Source: Serratia marcescens (GTDB lineage: Bacteria; Pseudomonadota; Gammaproteobacteria; Enterobacterales; Enterobacteriaceae). Taken from it: a DNA stretch of 64,000 nucleotides. Positions within the stretch are counted from its first letter, which is position 1. Every line of letters starts with the position of its first letter. A model generated the notes under the pieces. That model ran no database searches. It saw nothing but the letters and a program-made list of their open reading frames with translations, and was not told where the DNA came from. This document shows positions 51,191 through 62,015 of this stretch, piece after piece. Location of the stretch: NCBI RefSeq assembly GCF_001902635.1, contig NZ_MJAO01000018.1, positions 1-64,000 on the forward strand, written 5' to 3'. The translations under genes were made by a program, and so were the position numbers.

Positions 51191-51573
51191 CGGTTTGTTT
51201 CAGACCATGAAGAGATCTGACTCATAGCGACGCTTTGCGGGGTCGCCGACAACCACGAAGGCTATCAGCAGAAACGGAGAGCCTTAGAAGTTATACCTGC
51301 GGCGCAGGTCAGTGAGCCAGTATCTACTGGGTGTGTCCAAGGCGTCTGTCCTCAATGATAATAGTGCGCGCATGTTACGCCGAGAGGAAAAAGCCTGTCA
51401 ACACGTTAGGCGGGATAATTGCGCAACAAATCATCACGATGATCAATAACAAAAATCGCACTTAACCTGGGATAAACCATGCTGAAAAAGTCGCGGCGAT
51501 CGCTTACCGCCACCAAGAATGTTGTTAATATGACGTCACCCTTAATGGTACGACAAGCATGCGGATTTAAACG
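51191..51573. promoter_or_regulatory. Divergent corA / cupin-gene control region
   Basis: About 380 bp containing the corA leader and promoter on the minus strand and, near 51420-51570, a more AT-rich promoter region for the cupin gene on the plus strand. No long frame. I cannot assign operators. A long corA leader is expected for Mg2+-responsive control. Confidence 0.5.
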
Positions 51574-52047
51574 ATGAAACAGATTACCGCCCATGAACTG
51601 ACCGCGATGAGCGAACAGGCCGCCAGCGTGGCTCGCCTGCGCGCGCACCGCACCTTACACGAAGAACTGAGCGACCCGGTACAACGTCTGGCGATCGCCA
51701 TGGAGCCCGGCACCTATATCCGCCCGCACCGCCACCCGCAAACCTGGGAGCTGCTGACGCCGCTGCGCGGTCGCTTTGTCGTGTTGCAGTTCAACGATGA
51801 CGGCGTCGTGACGCAACGCACCCTGCTCGGCGAAGAAACCAAAGTGCTGGAAATGCCGGCATTTACCTGGCATGCGGTGCTGTCAGTCGATGCCGGCGGC
51901 GTGGTATTTGAAGTGAAGCAAGGCCCCTATCAGGCGCTGACCGAAGAGGACTGCATGCAATGGGCGCCGCAGGAAGGCGGCGAAGGCACCGAAGCGGTAA
52001 TGCGCTGGTACGCCACCGCGCAGGTCGGCGATCGCTACCCTCACTGA
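51574..52047 (+). CDS. WbuC-family cupin metalloprotein
   Basis: A 157-residue single-domain cupin. The metal-binding motifs are YIRPHRHPQTWELLTPLRG (His, His and Glu, near residues 49-67) and PAFTWHAVLS (His near residue 96), followed by FEVKQGPYQ. WbuC-type cupins often occur in lipopolysaccharide gene clusters, but this copy stands alone between corA and uvrD. Function unknown; soluble, no signal peptide. Confidence 0.8.
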   Translation: MKQITAHELTAMSEQAASVARLRAHRTLHEELSDPVQRLAIAMEPGTYIRPHRHPQTWELLTPLRGRFVVLQFNDDGVVTQRTLLGEETKVLEMPAFTWHAVLSVDAGGVVFEVKQGPYQALTEEDCMQWAPQEGGEGTEAVMRWYATAQVGDRYPH

Positions 52048-52057
52048 TAATGAACGA

Positions 52058-52079
52058 TTGCAGGGGCGAGCCCCTGCAA
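52058..52079. terminator. Convergent terminator between the cupin gene and uvrD
   Basis: TTGCAGGGGC 52058-52067 and GCCCCTGCAA 52070-52079 are a perfect 10-bp inverted repeat with almost no loop (inner pairs would open). It stands 11 bp after the cupin stop, 14 bp before the end of uvrD. Confidence 0.65.
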
Positions 52080-52092
52080 CTCGCCTCTCCCT

Positions 52093-54255
52093 TTATACCG
52101 TTTCCAGGCGAGCGTAGGCCGCCACCAGCCATTTGATGCCCTCGCCCGGGAAGGCGATCTGCAAGCGGCTGTGCTCGCCGCTGCCCTCCAGATTGACGAT
52201 AGTGCCTTCGCCAAACTTGGGATGGCGCACGCGCTGGCCCAGCTTGTAGCCGGTGTCGTTCTCGCTGATCGGCGTGCCCATGCGGCGGTGATTGACCGGG
52301 CGCGATACGCTGGCGCGCAGGCGCACTTCTTCCACGCACTCTTCCGGCAGCTCGCCGATAAAGCGCGACGGCCGGTGGTAAACCTCTTTACCGTACAGGC
52401 GGCGCGTTTCGGCATAGGTCAGCGTCAGCTTCTGCATGGCGCGCGTCACGCCCACATAGGCCAGACGGCGCTCTTCCTCCAGGCGACCGCCTTCATCCAG
52501 CGACATCTGGCTCGGGAACATGCCCTCTTCCATGCCGACGATAAACACCAGCGGAAACTCCAGCCCCTTGGCCGAGTGCAGGGTCATCAGCTGCACCGCG
52601 TCCTGATACGCGTCGGCCTGGCCTTCACCCGCCTCCAGCGCCGCATGCGACAGGAACGCCTGCAGCGGCATCAGATCCTGATCTTCTTCCTGATAGCTGA
52701 ACTGGCGCGTCGCCGTCACCAGTTCCTCGAGGTTTTCGATGCGCGCCTGCCCTTTCTCGCCTTTCTCCTGCTCATACATGATGAACAGCCCGGAGTCGCG
52801 GATCACCCGGTCAGTCTGCACGTGCAGCGGCATGTCGGCGGTTTCATGCGCCAGCGACTCCACCAGTTCGATAAAGCGCTGCAGCGCCGACGCGGCGCGG
52901 CCGGCCAACACTTTGTCCTGCATCAGCTCACGCGTCGCCTGCCACAGCGTCAGCTGACGATCGCGCGCCGCCTGGCGCACCACGTCGAGGGTGCGATCGC
53001 CGATGCCACGCGTCGGAGTGTTGACCACGCGCTCGAAGGCCGCGTCGTCGTTGCGGTTGGAGATCAGGCGCAGATAAGCCAGCGCATCCTTGATTTCCTG
53101 ACGCTCGAAGAAGCGCTGGCCGCCGTAGATGCGATACGGCATCGCCGTTTGCAGCAAAGCTTCTTCCAGCACGCGCGACTGGGCGTTGCTGCGGTACAAA
53201 ATGGCGCAGTCGTTCAGCGCGCCGCCGTTGTCCTGCCAGGTCTTGATGCGGTTGACCACGAAGCGCGCTTCGTCGAGTTCGTTGAAAGCGCAGTAGATCG
53301 AAATCGGTTCGCCTTCACCGCCTTCGGTCCACAGGTTTTTACCCATGCGCCCGTCGTTGTTGGCGATCAGGGTGTTGGCCGCTTTCAGGATGTTGCTGGT
53401 GGAACGGTAGTTCTGCTCCAGGCGGATGGTCTCCGCGCCGGGGAAATCCTTCAGGAAGCGCTGGATGTTTTCCACCTGCGCGCCGCGCCAGCCGTAGATC
53501 GACTGGTCGTCGTCGCCGACGATCATCACGTTGCTGTTGCCACCCGCCAGCAGGCGGATCCAGGCGTACTGGATGCTGTTGGTATCCTGGAATTCGTCCA
53601 CCAGCACGTTGGTGAAACGTTCGCGGTAGTGGTTGAGGATATGCGGCTTGTTCAACCACAGCTCGTGCGCGCGCAGCAGCAGCTCGGCGAAGTCCACCAG
53701 CCCCGCGCGATCGCAGGCTTCCTGATAGGCCTGATAGATGCGCAGCCAGGTGGCCTCCACCGGGTTGTTGTAGGTCTCGACGTGCTGCGGGCGCAGGCCT
53801 TCGTCCTTCTTGCCGTTGATGTACCACATCGCCTGACGCGGCGGCCATTGCTTCTCGTCGACGTTCAGCGCCTTGATGATGCGCTTGAGCAGCCGCAGCT
53901 GGTCGTCGCTGTCGAGGATCTGGAAGTCCTGCGGCAGGTTGGCTTCCAGGTGGTGAGCGCGCAGCAGGCGATGCGCCAGGCCGTGGAAGGTGCCGATCCA
54001 CATACCGCCCTGGCTGGTGCCGATCAGATGTTCGATACGGTGACGCATTTCCGCCGCCGCCTTGTTGGTGAAGGTCACCGCCATAATCGAATACGGCGAG
54101 CAGTTTTCCACCGACAGCAGCCAGGCGATGCGATGCACCAGCACCCGCGTCTTGCCGCTGCCCGCACCGGCCAGAACCAACAGGTTGCTGCGCGGCGCCG
54201 CCACGGCTTCACGTTGTTTTTCATTCAGGCTGTCGAGCAGATCGGAGACGTCCAT
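52093..54255 (-). CDS. uvrD: DNA helicase II UvrD
   Basis: Superfamily 1A 3'-5' helicase of nucleotide excision and mismatch repair. The start at 54255 (MDVSDLLDSLNEKQREAVAA) gives 720 residues, as in E. coli. Motif I GAGSGKTRVLVHR, the DEFQDTN box, DDDQSIYGWRGAQ, TLHSAKGLEF and VGVTRAMQKL are in order. A C-terminal Tudor-like end with YKLGQRVRHPKFGEGTIVN is present. Last gene of the xerC-containing operon, 77 bp after yigB. Confidence 0.98.
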   Translation of the reverse strand: MDVSDLLDSLNEKQREAVAAPRSNLLVLAGAGSGKTRVLVHRIAWLLSVENCSPYSIMAVTFTNKAAAEMRHRIEHLIGTSQGGMWIGTFHGLAHRLLRAHHLEANLPQDFQILDSDDQLRLLKRIIKALNVDEKQWPPRQAMWYINGKKDEGLRPQHVETYNNPVEATWLRIYQAYQEACDRAGLVDFAELLLRAHELWLNKPHILNHYRERFTNVLVDEFQDTNSIQYAWIRLLAGGNSNVMIVGDDDQSIYGWRGAQVENIQRFLKDFPGAETIRLEQNYRSTSNILKAANTLIANNDGRMGKNLWTEGGEGEPISIYCAFNELDEARFVVNRIKTWQDNGGALNDCAILYRSNAQSRVLEEALLQTAMPYRIYGGQRFFERQEIKDALAYLRLISNRNDDAAFERVVNTPTRGIGDRTLDVVRQAARDRQLTLWQATRELMQDKVLAGRAASALQRFIELVESLAHETADMPLHVQTDRVIRDSGLFIMYEQEKGEKGQARIENLEELVTATRQFSYQEEDQDLMPLQAFLSHAALEAGEGQADAYQDAVQLMTLHSAKGLEFPLVFIVGMEEGMFPSQMSLDEGGRLEEERRLAYVGVTRAMQKLTLTYAETRRLYGKEVYHRPSRFIGELPEECVEEVRLRASVSRPVNHRRMGTPISENDTGYKLGQRVRHPKFGEGTIVNLEGSGEHSRLQIAFPGEGIKWLVAAYARLETV

Positions 54256-54332
54256 AGGCACCACTAATGGTTAAGGGAAAACCCGCCGGCGGCGGATTTT
54301 CACTGGAAATTTATACAGAGTTCTGGCAGGGA

Positions 54333-55049
54333 TTATAACAATGCTGTCAGCGATGCCAACTGCGAAATCTCAATATGCGGCAGCAGGCGGCTGTCGGCGG
54401 CCTGCATCAAATCGCGTTGCCGATCGTTGATCCAACAGGCCTGCAGCCCCGCGCGCAGCGCGCCGGCCACATCGGTGGTCAGATCGTCGCCCACGTGCAG
54501 GATCTGTTCAGGCGCCACGCCCAGGCGCTCGACGGCCAAGTGATACATGTCCTGATACGGCTTGGCGCGCCCATCCGGCCCGGAGCGCAACACAAACTGG
54601 AAGTAACCATCCAGGCCGCACTGCGCCGGATCGGCGTTGCCGTTGGTGATCGCCACCAGCGGATAGCGTGCGGCCAGCGCCTTCAGCGTGGCATGGGTTG
54701 CTTCCGGCACCTCAATGCGGCTGCGCCACAGCGCGAAGTTTTGCATCGCCGCATCGGCCCCGATCGCGGCTTCGGCGTCGCGCAACCCCTGCTGGCTCAA
54801 CGCCAGATGAATGGCACGCCAGCGCCACTGGGTGACGTCATGGTAGATCTCCGGATCCTGCTCACGCAGCTCCTGGCGCAGGCGGTGAAAATCCGCCGAC
54901 TGGAAACTGCTCAGGCCGGGATGATAGCTTTGCAGGAAGGCCACCGACTGTTGTTCGGTCTGCCTGATCACCGGACGGTTGTCATACAGCGTGTCGTCCA
55001 GATCAAAAGTCAGCGCCGCCAGCGGGCGCAGCGGGCGATAAAAATGCAT
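54333..55049 (-). CDS. yigB: HAD-superfamily FMN phosphatase YigB
   Basis: Cytosolic HAD phosphatase; in E. coli it dephosphorylates FMN to riboflavin. The start at 55049 ([20 protein letters not shown]) gives 238 residues. DLDDTLYDN is the catalytic loop, followed by AITNGNADP and [17 protein letters not shown]. The start shares one base with the xerC stop (TGATG), showing tight coupling; the longer frame to 55271 lies inside xerC. Confidence 0.95.
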   Translation of the reverse strand: MHFYRPLRPLAALTFDLDDTLYDNRPVIRQTEQQSVAFLQSYHPGLSSFQSADFHRLRQELREQDPEIYHDVTQWRWRAIHLALSQQGLRDAEAAIGADAAMQNFALWRSRIEVPEATHATLKALAARYPLVAITNGNADPAQCGLDGYFQFVLRSGPDGRAKPYQDMYHLAVERLGVAPEQILHVGDDLTTDVAGALRAGLQACWINDRQRDLMQAADSRLLPHIEISQLASLTALL

Positions 55050-55960
55050 CAGGATTTCCCCCGTTTGGCGCGCGGATGCGCGGCATCGTACACGTTCGCC
55101 AGATGTTGAAAGTCGAGGTGGGTATAAATTTGCGTAGTGGTCAGGTTGGCGTGACCGAGCAGCTCCTGCACCGCGCGCAGATCGCCGCTGGATTCCAGCA
55201 TGTGGGTGGCAAAGGAGTGGCGCAGCTTGTGCGGATGGATATGGCTGTTGACGCCCTGCTTCACGCCCCATTCGGCGAAGCGCTTTTGCACGTTACGCGT
55301 CGAGATGCGCCGCCCCTGATTGGACAGAAACATGGCGTCGTCCTCCGGCCCGAACAGCTCGCGCATCGCCAGCCAATGCTCCAACCAGGTGACGGCGGTG
55401 CGCCCGATCGGCAATTTGCGCTCTTTACTGCCTTTCCCCATCACCCACACCTCGCCGGCCGCCATATCGACATGACGACAGTCCAGCCCCACCAGCTCGG
55501 AGAGGCGCAAACCGGCGCCGTACATCACTTCCAGCATGGCGCGATCGCGCACCGCCAGCGGATCGTTGAGATCGATCTCCAGCAGTTGGTTCATTTCATC
55601 AACGTCGATGTTCTTCGGCAGATGACGGCCGCTGCGCGGCGTGCGGATGCCTTTGGCGGGATTGGCGGGCAGCACGCCCTGGCTCACCAGCCAGTCGAGG
55701 AAGCTGCGCAGCGAAGAGAGCCGCAGCGCCAGGCTGGAGGATTGCAGACCGGCGCGTTTGCTGCGCGCCGCCAGCATGCGCACCCGGGCGGCGTCCAGTG
55801 CCGTCCATTCGGTGACGCCGATCTCCTGCGCCAGACGCATCAGCGCCGCCAGCTGGCGTGAATAGCTGAGCTGCGTCAGCGGGCTGAGCTGCCGTTCCAC
55901 CTTCAAATAACGCAGAAAAGCGTCCACCGGCTGCTGCAGGCTGGGCGCAATCGGCGTCAT
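55049..55960 (-). CDS. xerC: Site-specific tyrosine recombinase XerC
   Basis: With XerD resolves chromosome dimers at dif, and also acts on plasmid and phage sites. The 303 residues have an N-terminal core-binding domain (about 10-95) and a catalytic domain with [12 protein letters not shown] (first Arg), [10 protein letters not shown] (His and Arg) and [14 protein letters not shown] (His and Tyr nucleophile). It overlaps the DUF484 gene by 4 bp, as in the E. coli dapF-yigA-xerC-yigB-uvrD operon. Confidence 0.98.
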   Translation of the reverse strand: MTPIAPSLQQPVDAFLRYLKVERQLSPLTQLSYSRQLAALMRLAQEIGVTEWTALDAARVRMLAARSKRAGLQSSSLALRLSSLRSFLDWLVSQGVLPANPAKGIRTPRSGRHLPKNIDVDEMNQLLEIDLNDPLAVRDRAMLEVMYGAGLRLSELVGLDCRHVDMAAGEVWVMGKGSKERKLPIGRTAVTWLEHWLAMRELFGPEDDAMFLSNQGRRISTRNVQKRFAEWGVKQGVNSHIHPHKLRHSFATHMLESSGDLRAVQELLGHANLTTTQIYTHLDFQHLANVYDAAHPRAKRGKS

Positions 55961-56670
55961 GCGCGTTCGATCCAGCGTTCCAGCAGCTCCGGCAGCATAC
56001 GCGCCAGTTGATTGAGCATCACCGTGCCCATGCCCTGCTGATAGTGTTGCGTATCGCGGCTGCTGAAGATCACCATGCCCAGTTCGTTGTCGTCGCCCAG
56101 CATCGACAGCGCCACCGAGCCAATCTGGCCGATCTGTTTGGCCTGCGGCAGCAGCAACAGCAGTTCGGGGCCGTTCAGGCCACCCAGGTAGTGTTGCTCG
56201 CTGCCCAGCCGCTGAATGCGGAACGGCTCGAACGCCGAACGCGTCAGCGCCAGGTGGGTGAAGTCGGAAGGCGCGCCGATATTCCAGCGATCGGCGAACA
56301 GGCGCACCGTGGCGCCGGCCAAACCGAAGCCGCGCGCCCAGCGTTGCAGCCGGTTTAGCATATCCTGCAGGTTATCGGCGGTAGCCAGATCGGCCTGCAA
56401 ATGCAGCAACCTGGCGAACAGCCCTTCGTTGGCGCTGGCCTGCTCCATCAACAGCGTGATCTCTTCTTCCAGCCGTTCGATGTGATTGCGCTGGCGGGCC
56501 AGATGCCACTCCACCAGCGAAACGGTGCCGCGCACTGGATGAGGCACGCGCATCTGTTCAACCTGGCGCGCGTTGCGCATAAAGAAATCCGGGTTCTGCA
56601 GCAGGTACTGCATCACGGTGTCGTCATCCAGCGCCAGGCCGGCGACGCTCTGTTCTTCTACGCTCTTCAT
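55957..56670 (-). CDS. yigA: DUF484 (YigA-family) protein
   Basis: A 237-residue protein of the DUF484 family, conserved between dapF and xerC. Residues 20-60 carry the signature [20 protein letters not shown], followed by a coiled coil ([20 protein letters not shown]) and a GAF-like domain. Overlaps dapF and xerC by 4 bp each. Function unknown. Confidence 0.93.
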   Translation of the reverse strand: MKSVEEQSVAGLALDDDTVMQYLLQNPDFFMRNARQVEQMRVPHPVRGTVSLVEWHLARQRNHIERLEEEITLLMEQASANEGLFARLLHLQADLATADNLQDMLNRLQRWARGFGLAGATVRLFADRWNIGAPSDFTHLALTRSAFEPFRIQRLGSEQHYLGGLNGPELLLLLPQAKQIGQIGSVALSMLGDDNELGMVIFSSRDTQHYQQGMGTVMLNQLARMLPELLERWIERA

Positions 56671-57491
56671 AGATGAATAAATCCGTCATAGACATGGGTT
56701 GCCGGGCCGGTCATAAACAGCGGGTTGCCCGGCCCTTTCCAGCGAATATGCAGGCTGCCGCCCGGCAGTTCTACATGTACCTCTTCTGACAGCAACTCCT
56801 GTTGGATCCCCACCGCCACCGCCGCACAGGCGCCGCTGCCGCAGGCCTGCGTTTCACCGGCGCCGCGCTCATAAACGCGCAGCTTGATGTGATCGCGGCT
56901 GACCACCTGCATAAAGCCGATGTTGGCCCGTTCCGGGAAGCGTTCATGCCCCTCCAGCACCGGCCCGAGCAGCTCCACCTTGGCGGTTTTTACATCATCC
57001 ACCTGCAAAACACAATGCGGGTTGCCCATCGACACCACGCCGCACAACACGGTCTGTTCCGCCGCGCGCATGATGTAGGTCTTTTCGGCTCTGGCGGCGC
57101 GGAACGGCACCGCCTGCGGATCGAAATTCGGCTCGCCCATATTCACGCACACCAGATCGTCGTCGGTGACGCTGAGCACCATGCGCCCGGTTTGGGTGCT
57201 GACGCGAATGTCGCGTTTGTTGGTCAACCCTTTCAGCCGCACAAAGCGCGCGAAACAGCGCGCGCCGTTGCCGCACTGCGCCACTTCGCTGCCGTCGGCG
57301 TTGAAAATCCGGTAGTGAAAATCCAGCTCGGGATCGTAAGGCGGTTCTACCACCAGCATCTGGTCAAAGCCGACGCCCAGGTGCCGATCGGCCAGCCGGC
57401 GGATCAGCTCAGGTGAAAAATAGACATTCTGTGTAACGGCATCGACCACCATAAAGTCGTTGCCCAGACCGTGCATTTTGGAGAACTGCAT
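56667..57491 (-). CDS. dapF: Diaminopimelate epimerase DapF
   Basis: Converts LL- to meso-diaminopimelate for lysine and peptidoglycan synthesis. 274 residues. The two catalytic cysteines are visible in NGARCFARF (near residue 73) and [12 protein letters not shown] (near 217). N-terminus [20 protein letters not shown] is canonical. It lies 71 bp downstream of lptM and begins the translationally coupled dapF-DUF484-xerC-yigB string. Confidence 0.97.
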   Translation of the reverse strand: MQFSKMHGLGNDFMVVDAVTQNVYFSPELIRRLADRHLGVGFDQMLVVEPPYDPELDFHYRIFNADGSEVAQCGNGARCFARFVRLKGLTNKRDIRVSTQTGRMVLSVTDDDLVCVNMGEPNFDPQAVPFRAARAEKTYIMRAAEQTVLCGVVSMGNPHCVLQVDDVKTAKVELLGPVLEGHERFPERANIGFMQVVSRDHIKLRVYERGAGETQACGSGACAAVAVGIQQELLSEEVHVELPGGSLHIRWKGPGNPLFMTGPATHVYDGFIHL

Positions 57492-57562
57492 ATCATACTC
57501 CGCTATCTGGACGCGCTATCCGTCTTGATTTTGCGGCGGCATTCGCCACCGCAAACAGGGTG

Positions 57563-57769
57563 TTACTGGTCGACCATCGACGGTTTTTGCTGAGAGCCAG
57601 ACTGCTCCTGCTGGTTCTTTTGCACCTGATCGCCCGTTTGCACCGGCGGCTTGGCCGGTTTTTGGCCGGCGGAGTCGGCAGGTGGGAAGTAAAGCGGGCC
57701 CTTCAGACCACAGCCGGCGAGGCCGGTAAGCAGAACTGCCATCAGCGCATAGCGTAGTTGTTTTTTCAT
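57563..57769 (-). CDS. lptM: LPS-assembly lipoprotein LptM (YifL)
   Basis: Small outer-membrane lipoprotein that assists maturation of the LptDE translocon. The start at 57769 gives MKKQLRYALMAVLLTGLAGC, whose lipobox LAGC places the acylated Cys at residue 20, followed by the invariant GLKGPLYFPPAD. The C-terminus is Pro/Gln-rich and disordered. 68 residues. Divergent from cyaY and upstream of dapF, as in E. coli. Confidence 0.93.
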   Translation of the reverse strand: MKKQLRYALMAVLLTGLAGCGLKGPLYFPPADSAGQKPAKPPVQTGDQVQKNQQEQSGSQQKPSMVDQ

Positions 57770-57847
57770 TTGCATTAATGCCTGTAATTCATGCGTCCAA
57801 GGTCTCTATAATCGCAGGTGGATCATGAAAAGCAATAGGAATTGAAT

Positions 57848-58168
57848 ATGAACGACAGCGAGTTTCATCAGTTGGCCGACCAGCTGATGCTGAATATTGA
57901 AGAGACACTGGACGATTTTGACGGCGATGCGGATATCGATTACGAAACCAATGGCGGCGTGATGACGCTGAGCTTCGAAAACGGCACCAAAATCGTCATC
58001 AACCGCCAGGAGCCGCTGCACCAGGTGTGGCTCGCCACCAAGGCCGGCGGTTACCACTTCAACTACCGCGACGGCGTTTGGCTATGCGATCGCAGTGGGC
58101 AGCCGTTTTATCAGCTGCTCAGCGAAGCGGCCAGCGCGCAGGCCGGCGAGGAATTGCGTTTTTCCTGA
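57848..58168 (+). CDS. cyaY: Frataxin homologue CyaY
   Basis: Iron-binding regulator of Fe-S cluster assembly that acts on IscS. The ATG at 57848 gives 106 residues, as in E. coli; an in-frame TTG at 57842 is less likely. The acidic first helix ([20 protein letters not shown]) and the [17 protein letters not shown] strand are diagnostic. Converges on cyaA with a terminator between. Confidence 0.96.
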   Translation: MNDSEFHQLADQLMLNIEETLDDFDGDADIDYETNGGVMTLSFENGTKIVINRQEPLHQVWLATKAGGYHFNYRDGVWLCDRSGQPFYQLLSEAASAQAGEELRFS

Positions 58169-58177
58169 GGCAGTACA

Positions 58178-58196
58178 GGGCTCGGCCACCGAGCCC
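58178..58196. terminator. Terminator between cyaY and cyaA
   Basis: GGGCTCGG 58178-58185 pairs with CCGAGCCC 58189-58196 around CCA. GC-rich stem between two convergent genes. Confidence 0.7.
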
Positions 58197-58204
58197 TTGC
58201 AGCG

Positions 58205-60757
58205 TCAATGCAGCTGGAACTGCTGCTTCAGCGGCTGAGGAGCGCCGTCGGCCACCGTCACGCACAGGCTGGACAGCACGTTGCTGCGGAACGGGATCAC
58301 CTGTGTGCGCCCGTCGAGCTGTACGATCTGATAGAACTGCGGCAGGTTGAAGTTGATGAAGCTGGAGCCGTAGGTGAAGCGATCGTGCGAAGATGAATAG
58401 AAGCGGCTGACGTCGCGCACCAGCTCCTCTTTACTGCCCTCGCAGTGGTGATACACCTCCACCCGATTCGACTCGTCCAGAATATAGATGTTGAAGCCCT
58501 TGTCGTCCGAGGTGTCTTCGAAGAAGAACTGGATGATCCCCTCGCTGGCGAAGCCGTCCACCACCGGCGGCAGATGCACCTGATCGGTTTCCACCTTGAT
58601 AGACAGGCCGTGTAACTTGTTGTTGGAGATGGCGCCGTAGAACTCCACCGCATTCTCCAACTTTTGCACCGACACGCTCAGGCGCTCGAAGAACAGCCCC
58701 CAGGTCTGCCCGGCAACGCGCACTGCCTTGAAGCGGCCGGGTTCCAGGCGGGTGCTGGACAGGCGCAGCTCGATGCATTCCGACACCAGCTGCTGAATGC
58801 GGGTGCGGATCAGGCCGCGCAGGTGCTGGCTGTAGCAGAACACTTCCACCGACTCCGGCGGCGCGGCGTCCTGGTGCATTTTGCCGAGAATGGTCTTCAG
58901 CGCCTCCAGTACCGACTGCTCGCCGCTGAAATGCAGGGTGCGCACTTCGTTCCAGGAATTGCGGTACAGCAGATCGATGCTGCCCACCAGGCACTGCTGC
59001 TGCTGGCCGAAGCTGAACACGTCCAGCTTGCGGAAATCGAAGTGCACCACCTGATTGCGGAAGGCGGCGGTCGGATCGTTTTCCAGATTGACGATGATCG
59101 CCAGATGGCGAATCTCGCACGGACTGTACAGCGCTTTCGGCGTCGGCGCCGGCAGGCGCAGCGGGAAGTGATGAGAAACGTCGGCCACCAGCTCCTGCAG
59201 CTTGGCGGTATCACACAGGTTGCCGCTCTTGATGTGCAGGCGAGTCTGCGGCGTCAGCAGGCCGTTGAAGTAGGCCCAGGCCACCAGCTTGTTCAGGTAA
59301 CGGTTATATTCCAGCGGCTGATGGCTGACGATCGAATCCATGGCCGGTGCCTGGTTATACAGGTACCAGCCGGTACGGTTGGCGCGGCCAACCGGCACGT
59401 GAATAAAGGTTAAATCGTTTTCCGACAGGTCCGGCGAAATCTGCGGGTTCACCAGCGTCACCTTGCCGGGCAGCGCTTCGAACGCCGCGTACAGTTTGCG
59501 GGTCAGTACGCCGATATCCTGCGGGCTGGCGCTGACGCTGAGGTTGTTGCGGCGGGCGAAACGGATCAGGTTACGGTAGCTCTGCATCATGGCGTCGAGC
59601 AGTTCGTTATGCGCTTCGCGTACCCGCTCGATTTTCCAGTTGGCGCGGTTGTCCAGCATAGCCAGACGCTCTTCGCTCCAGCCCCACTCGCTGACTAATT
59701 GGCTGAGGATTTCGCGCCGCCAGCCGACGCAAGCCTTGGCCAGCGACAGCTTTTCGCACACTTTCAGGTAGAAACAGCGGCGGGCCAGATCGAGACGGGT
59801 GGTGTCGTTGATGTCGGTCAGGTAGCGGGTCACACGCTCGAGCATCATGCAATAGGCATCGAGCCCGAAGCTGACGATCTCGCCCTGATGCAGGCGGTGT
59901 TTGATGTCCGTCGCCAGCAGCTGGGTATTGGGGTATTCCCAGGAATAGGCTTCCAGCAGCAGGGTCTTCAGCACCGCCTTGTAAGGCGAATCGATGCTCT
60001 TGTACAGCTGCCACAGGCTGGCGCCGAAGTACTCTTCCGCCGACAGCGAACTCAGGCCGCCGAGATCCAGCCACTCGTTCGGCGTCAGCGCGCCCTGCGC
60101 GTACAGCGACAGCACGTATTCATCGTAGTGCGCTTCTTCTTCGCCCGGCACCATGTTCCACAGGATGCGTTTGCCGGCCAGGCGCACCGCGGTGCGGTAA
60201 AATTCGTCCAGCAACAGGATGTGCTGCGTCGAACCGCAGTCTTCGCCGCCCAGGCTGCCGCTTTCATTATGGCGGAAGCGGTTTTCGTCGATCAGGAAGA
60301 AGCTGACTTCCACCCCCATCGAGGCGGCCCACTTCTCAAGCAGGCTGCATTTTTGCTGCAGGCGGGTGCGTTCTTCGTTGTCCAGCCAGGACTGGTGGCA
60401 GACCCAGATATCGAGATCCGAGCTGCAGCTTTGGCCGATAGACGAGGTGCTGCCCATCGAATAGAGACCGGTGATCGGCAGCTCGCCGATGGCCGGTTTG
60501 TCAAACGGGCTGCCCCATTTGTCTTCTAGATCGTTCAGATAATCTTGTTGGGTTTCATCAGGCGTGTAGAGGCAAATGCCGTGGGGAACGTTACCGTTCA
60601 GGTAACCCGGCATCAGCGGGTGATGATGGTGCAATAAGGTAGGCAGCAGACTGTATACCCGTTGAAACGCGGGCTTCATAGCCGCCAGGGCGCGATCGAC
60701 ACGTAGCTGATTGATCGCATCCAGTCTCTGCTTCAATGTCTCGATGTAGAGGTACAA
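58205..60757 (-). CDS. cyaA: Class I adenylate cyclase CyaA
   Basis: Makes cAMP for CRP. 850 residues (E. coli 848). The N-terminal catalytic domain has the nucleotidyltransferase motif [20 protein letters not shown] near residue 104, and the C-terminal half is the glucose-sensing regulatory domain. The start codon is TTG at 60757 (TTG TAC CTC TAC), the same rare start as in E. coli, where it keeps CyaA low. The C-terminal tail after residue 830 differs from E. coli. A CRP site lies about 95 bp upstream, so negative autoregulation is expected. Confidence 0.97.
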   Translation of the reverse strand: MYLYIETLKQRLDAINQLRVDRALAAMKPAFQRVYSLLPTLLHHHHPLMPGYLNGNVPHGICLYTPDETQQDYLNDLEDKWGSPFDKPAIGELPITGLYSMGSTSSIGQSCSSDLDIWVCHQSWLDNEERTRLQQKCSLLEKWAASMGVEVSFFLIDENRFRHNESGSLGGEDCGSTQHILLLDEFYRTAVRLAGKRILWNMVPGEEEAHYDEYVLSLYAQGALTPNEWLDLGGLSSLSAEEYFGASLWQLYKSIDSPYKAVLKTLLLEAYSWEYPNTQLLATDIKHRLHQGEIVSFGLDAYCMMLERVTRYLTDINDTTRLDLARRCFYLKVCEKLSLAKACVGWRREILSQLVSEWGWSEERLAMLDNRANWKIERVREAHNELLDAMMQSYRNLIRFARRNNLSVSASPQDIGVLTRKLYAAFEALPGKVTLVNPQISPDLSENDLTFIHVPVGRANRTGWYLYNQAPAMDSIVSHQPLEYNRYLNKLVAWAYFNGLLTPQTRLHIKSGNLCDTAKLQELVADVSHHFPLRLPAPTPKALYSPCEIRHLAIIVNLENDPTAAFRNQVVHFDFRKLDVFSFGQQQQCLVGSIDLLYRNSWNEVRTLHFSGEQSVLEALKTILGKMHQDAAPPESVEVFCYSQHLRGLIRTRIQQLVSECIELRLSSTRLEPGRFKAVRVAGQTWGLFFERLSVSVQKLENAVEFYGAISNNKLHGLSIKVETDQVHLPPVVDGFASEGIIQFFFEDTSDDKGFNIYILDESNRVEVYHHCEGSKEELVRDVSRFYSSSHDRFTYGSSFINFNLPQFYQIVQLDGRTQVIPFRSNVLSSLCVTVADGAPQPLKQQFQLH

Positions 60758-61073
60758 GACGTCTCGCCTGATTATCCCGGTGTTTAGAAAAAAACCCGTA
60801 TTCCATAAGCGCCGTTAGTGTAAGAAGAATATTTGGCGACTTATTGCTGGAAACGTGATCAATTTAACACCTTGCTGATTGACCGTAAAGGAGGTAACGC
60901 TTCACAATTATTGTAGCGCTTCCCTAAACGATTTACCCGCAGTGTTAACTGCCCCAAAACACATCACACGTCCCTTTGATTCCGTTGTCCTTTTTCCGCC
61001 TCCGGCTTCTTGCACTGACAGTATTGGCTCTCAGTGGTAGGATGGATGGCGAAATATAAAAACGGTAACAAGC
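60758..61073. promoter_or_regulatory. cyaA/hemC divergent promoter region
   Basis: A 316-bp non-coding region separating the divergent cyaA and hemC genes. It contains the CRP site at 60851-60872. Promoters on both strands are expected, but no hexamer pair stands out clearly enough to mark. Confidence 0.6.
60851..60872 (-). promoter_or_regulatory. CRP site of the cyaA promoter
   Basis: Read on the minus strand, AGGTGTTAAATTGATCACGTTT matches the CRP operator known at the E. coli cyaA P2 promoter, as I remember it. It would let cAMP-CRP repress cyaA. Confidence 0.72.
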
Positions 61074-62015
61074 ATGTTAGACAAAATTATTCGAATTGCC
61101 ACCCGACAAAGCCCGCTTGCGCTTTGGCAAGCACATTATGTGCAGCAACGTCTGATGGCCTGCCATCCCGGCCTGCAGGTCGAGTTGGTGCCGATGGTGA
61201 CGCGCGGCGACGTTATTCTGGATACGCCGTTGGCGAAAGTCGGCGGTAAGGGCCTGTTTGTTAAAGAACTCGAACTGGCGCTGCTGGAAGGCCGCGCCGA
61301 CATTGCCGTGCACTCGATGAAAGACGTGCCGGTTGATTTCCCTGCCGGCCTGGGTTTGACCACCATTTGCGAACGCGAAGATCCGCGCGACGCTTTTGTT
61401 TCCAACCGCTTCGCCTCGCTCGATCAACTGCCGCAGGGCAGCGTGGTCGGCACCTCCAGCCTGCGCCGCCAGTGCCAGCTGCGTGAACGCCGCCCGGATC
61501 TTATCGTGCGCGACCTGCGTGGCAACGTCGGCACCCGTCTGGCCAAGCTGGACAACGGCGACTACGACGCGATTATTCTGGCAGTGGCCGGCCTGAAGCG
61601 CCTGGGGCTGGAACAACGTATCCGCAGCCCGCTGAGCGCCGAAGAGTGCCTGCCGGCGGTCGGTCAGGGTGCGGTCGGCATTGAATGCCGCCTCGACGAC
61701 AGCGTCACCCGCGCGCTGCTGACGCCACTGAACCATGCCGCCACCGAAACCCGCGTCCGCGCCGAGCGGGCGATGAACACCCGCCTGGAAGGCGGTTGCC
61801 AGGTACCGATCGGCAGCTATGCCGAACTGGATGGCGACAGCCTGTGGCTGCGCGCTCTGGTCGGCGCCCCGGACGGCAGCCAGATGGTGCGCGGCGAACG
61901 CCGCGGCCCGGCCGCCGAGGCCGAACGGATGGGCGTTGAGTTGGCGGAAGAGTTGCTGGCGCGCGGCGCGCGCGAGATCCTGCGTGAGGTTTATCAGGGA
62001 AATCCGCCGGCATGA
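61074..62015 (+). CDS. hemC: Porphobilinogen deaminase HemC
   Basis: Polymerises four porphobilinogens to hydroxymethylbilane in heme synthesis. 313 residues. The dipyrromethane cofactor attaches to the Cys in [10 protein letters not shown] (near residue 242); [11 protein letters not shown] (near 82), with the catalytic Asp, and [10 protein letters not shown] are intact. The stop overlaps the hemD start in an ATGA. Confidence 0.98.
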   Translation: MLDKIIRIATRQSPLALWQAHYVQQRLMACHPGLQVELVPMVTRGDVILDTPLAKVGGKGLFVKELELALLEGRADIAVHSMKDVPVDFPAGLGLTTICEREDPRDAFVSNRFASLDQLPQGSVVGTSSLRRQCQLRERRPDLIVRDLRGNVGTRLAKLDNGDYDAIILAVAGLKRLGLEQRIRSPLSAEECLPAVGQGAVGIECRLDDSVTRALLTPLNHAATETRVRAERAMNTRLEGGCQVPIGSYAELDGDSLWLRALVGAPDGSQMVRGERRGPAAEAERMGVELAEELLARGAREILREVYQGNPPA

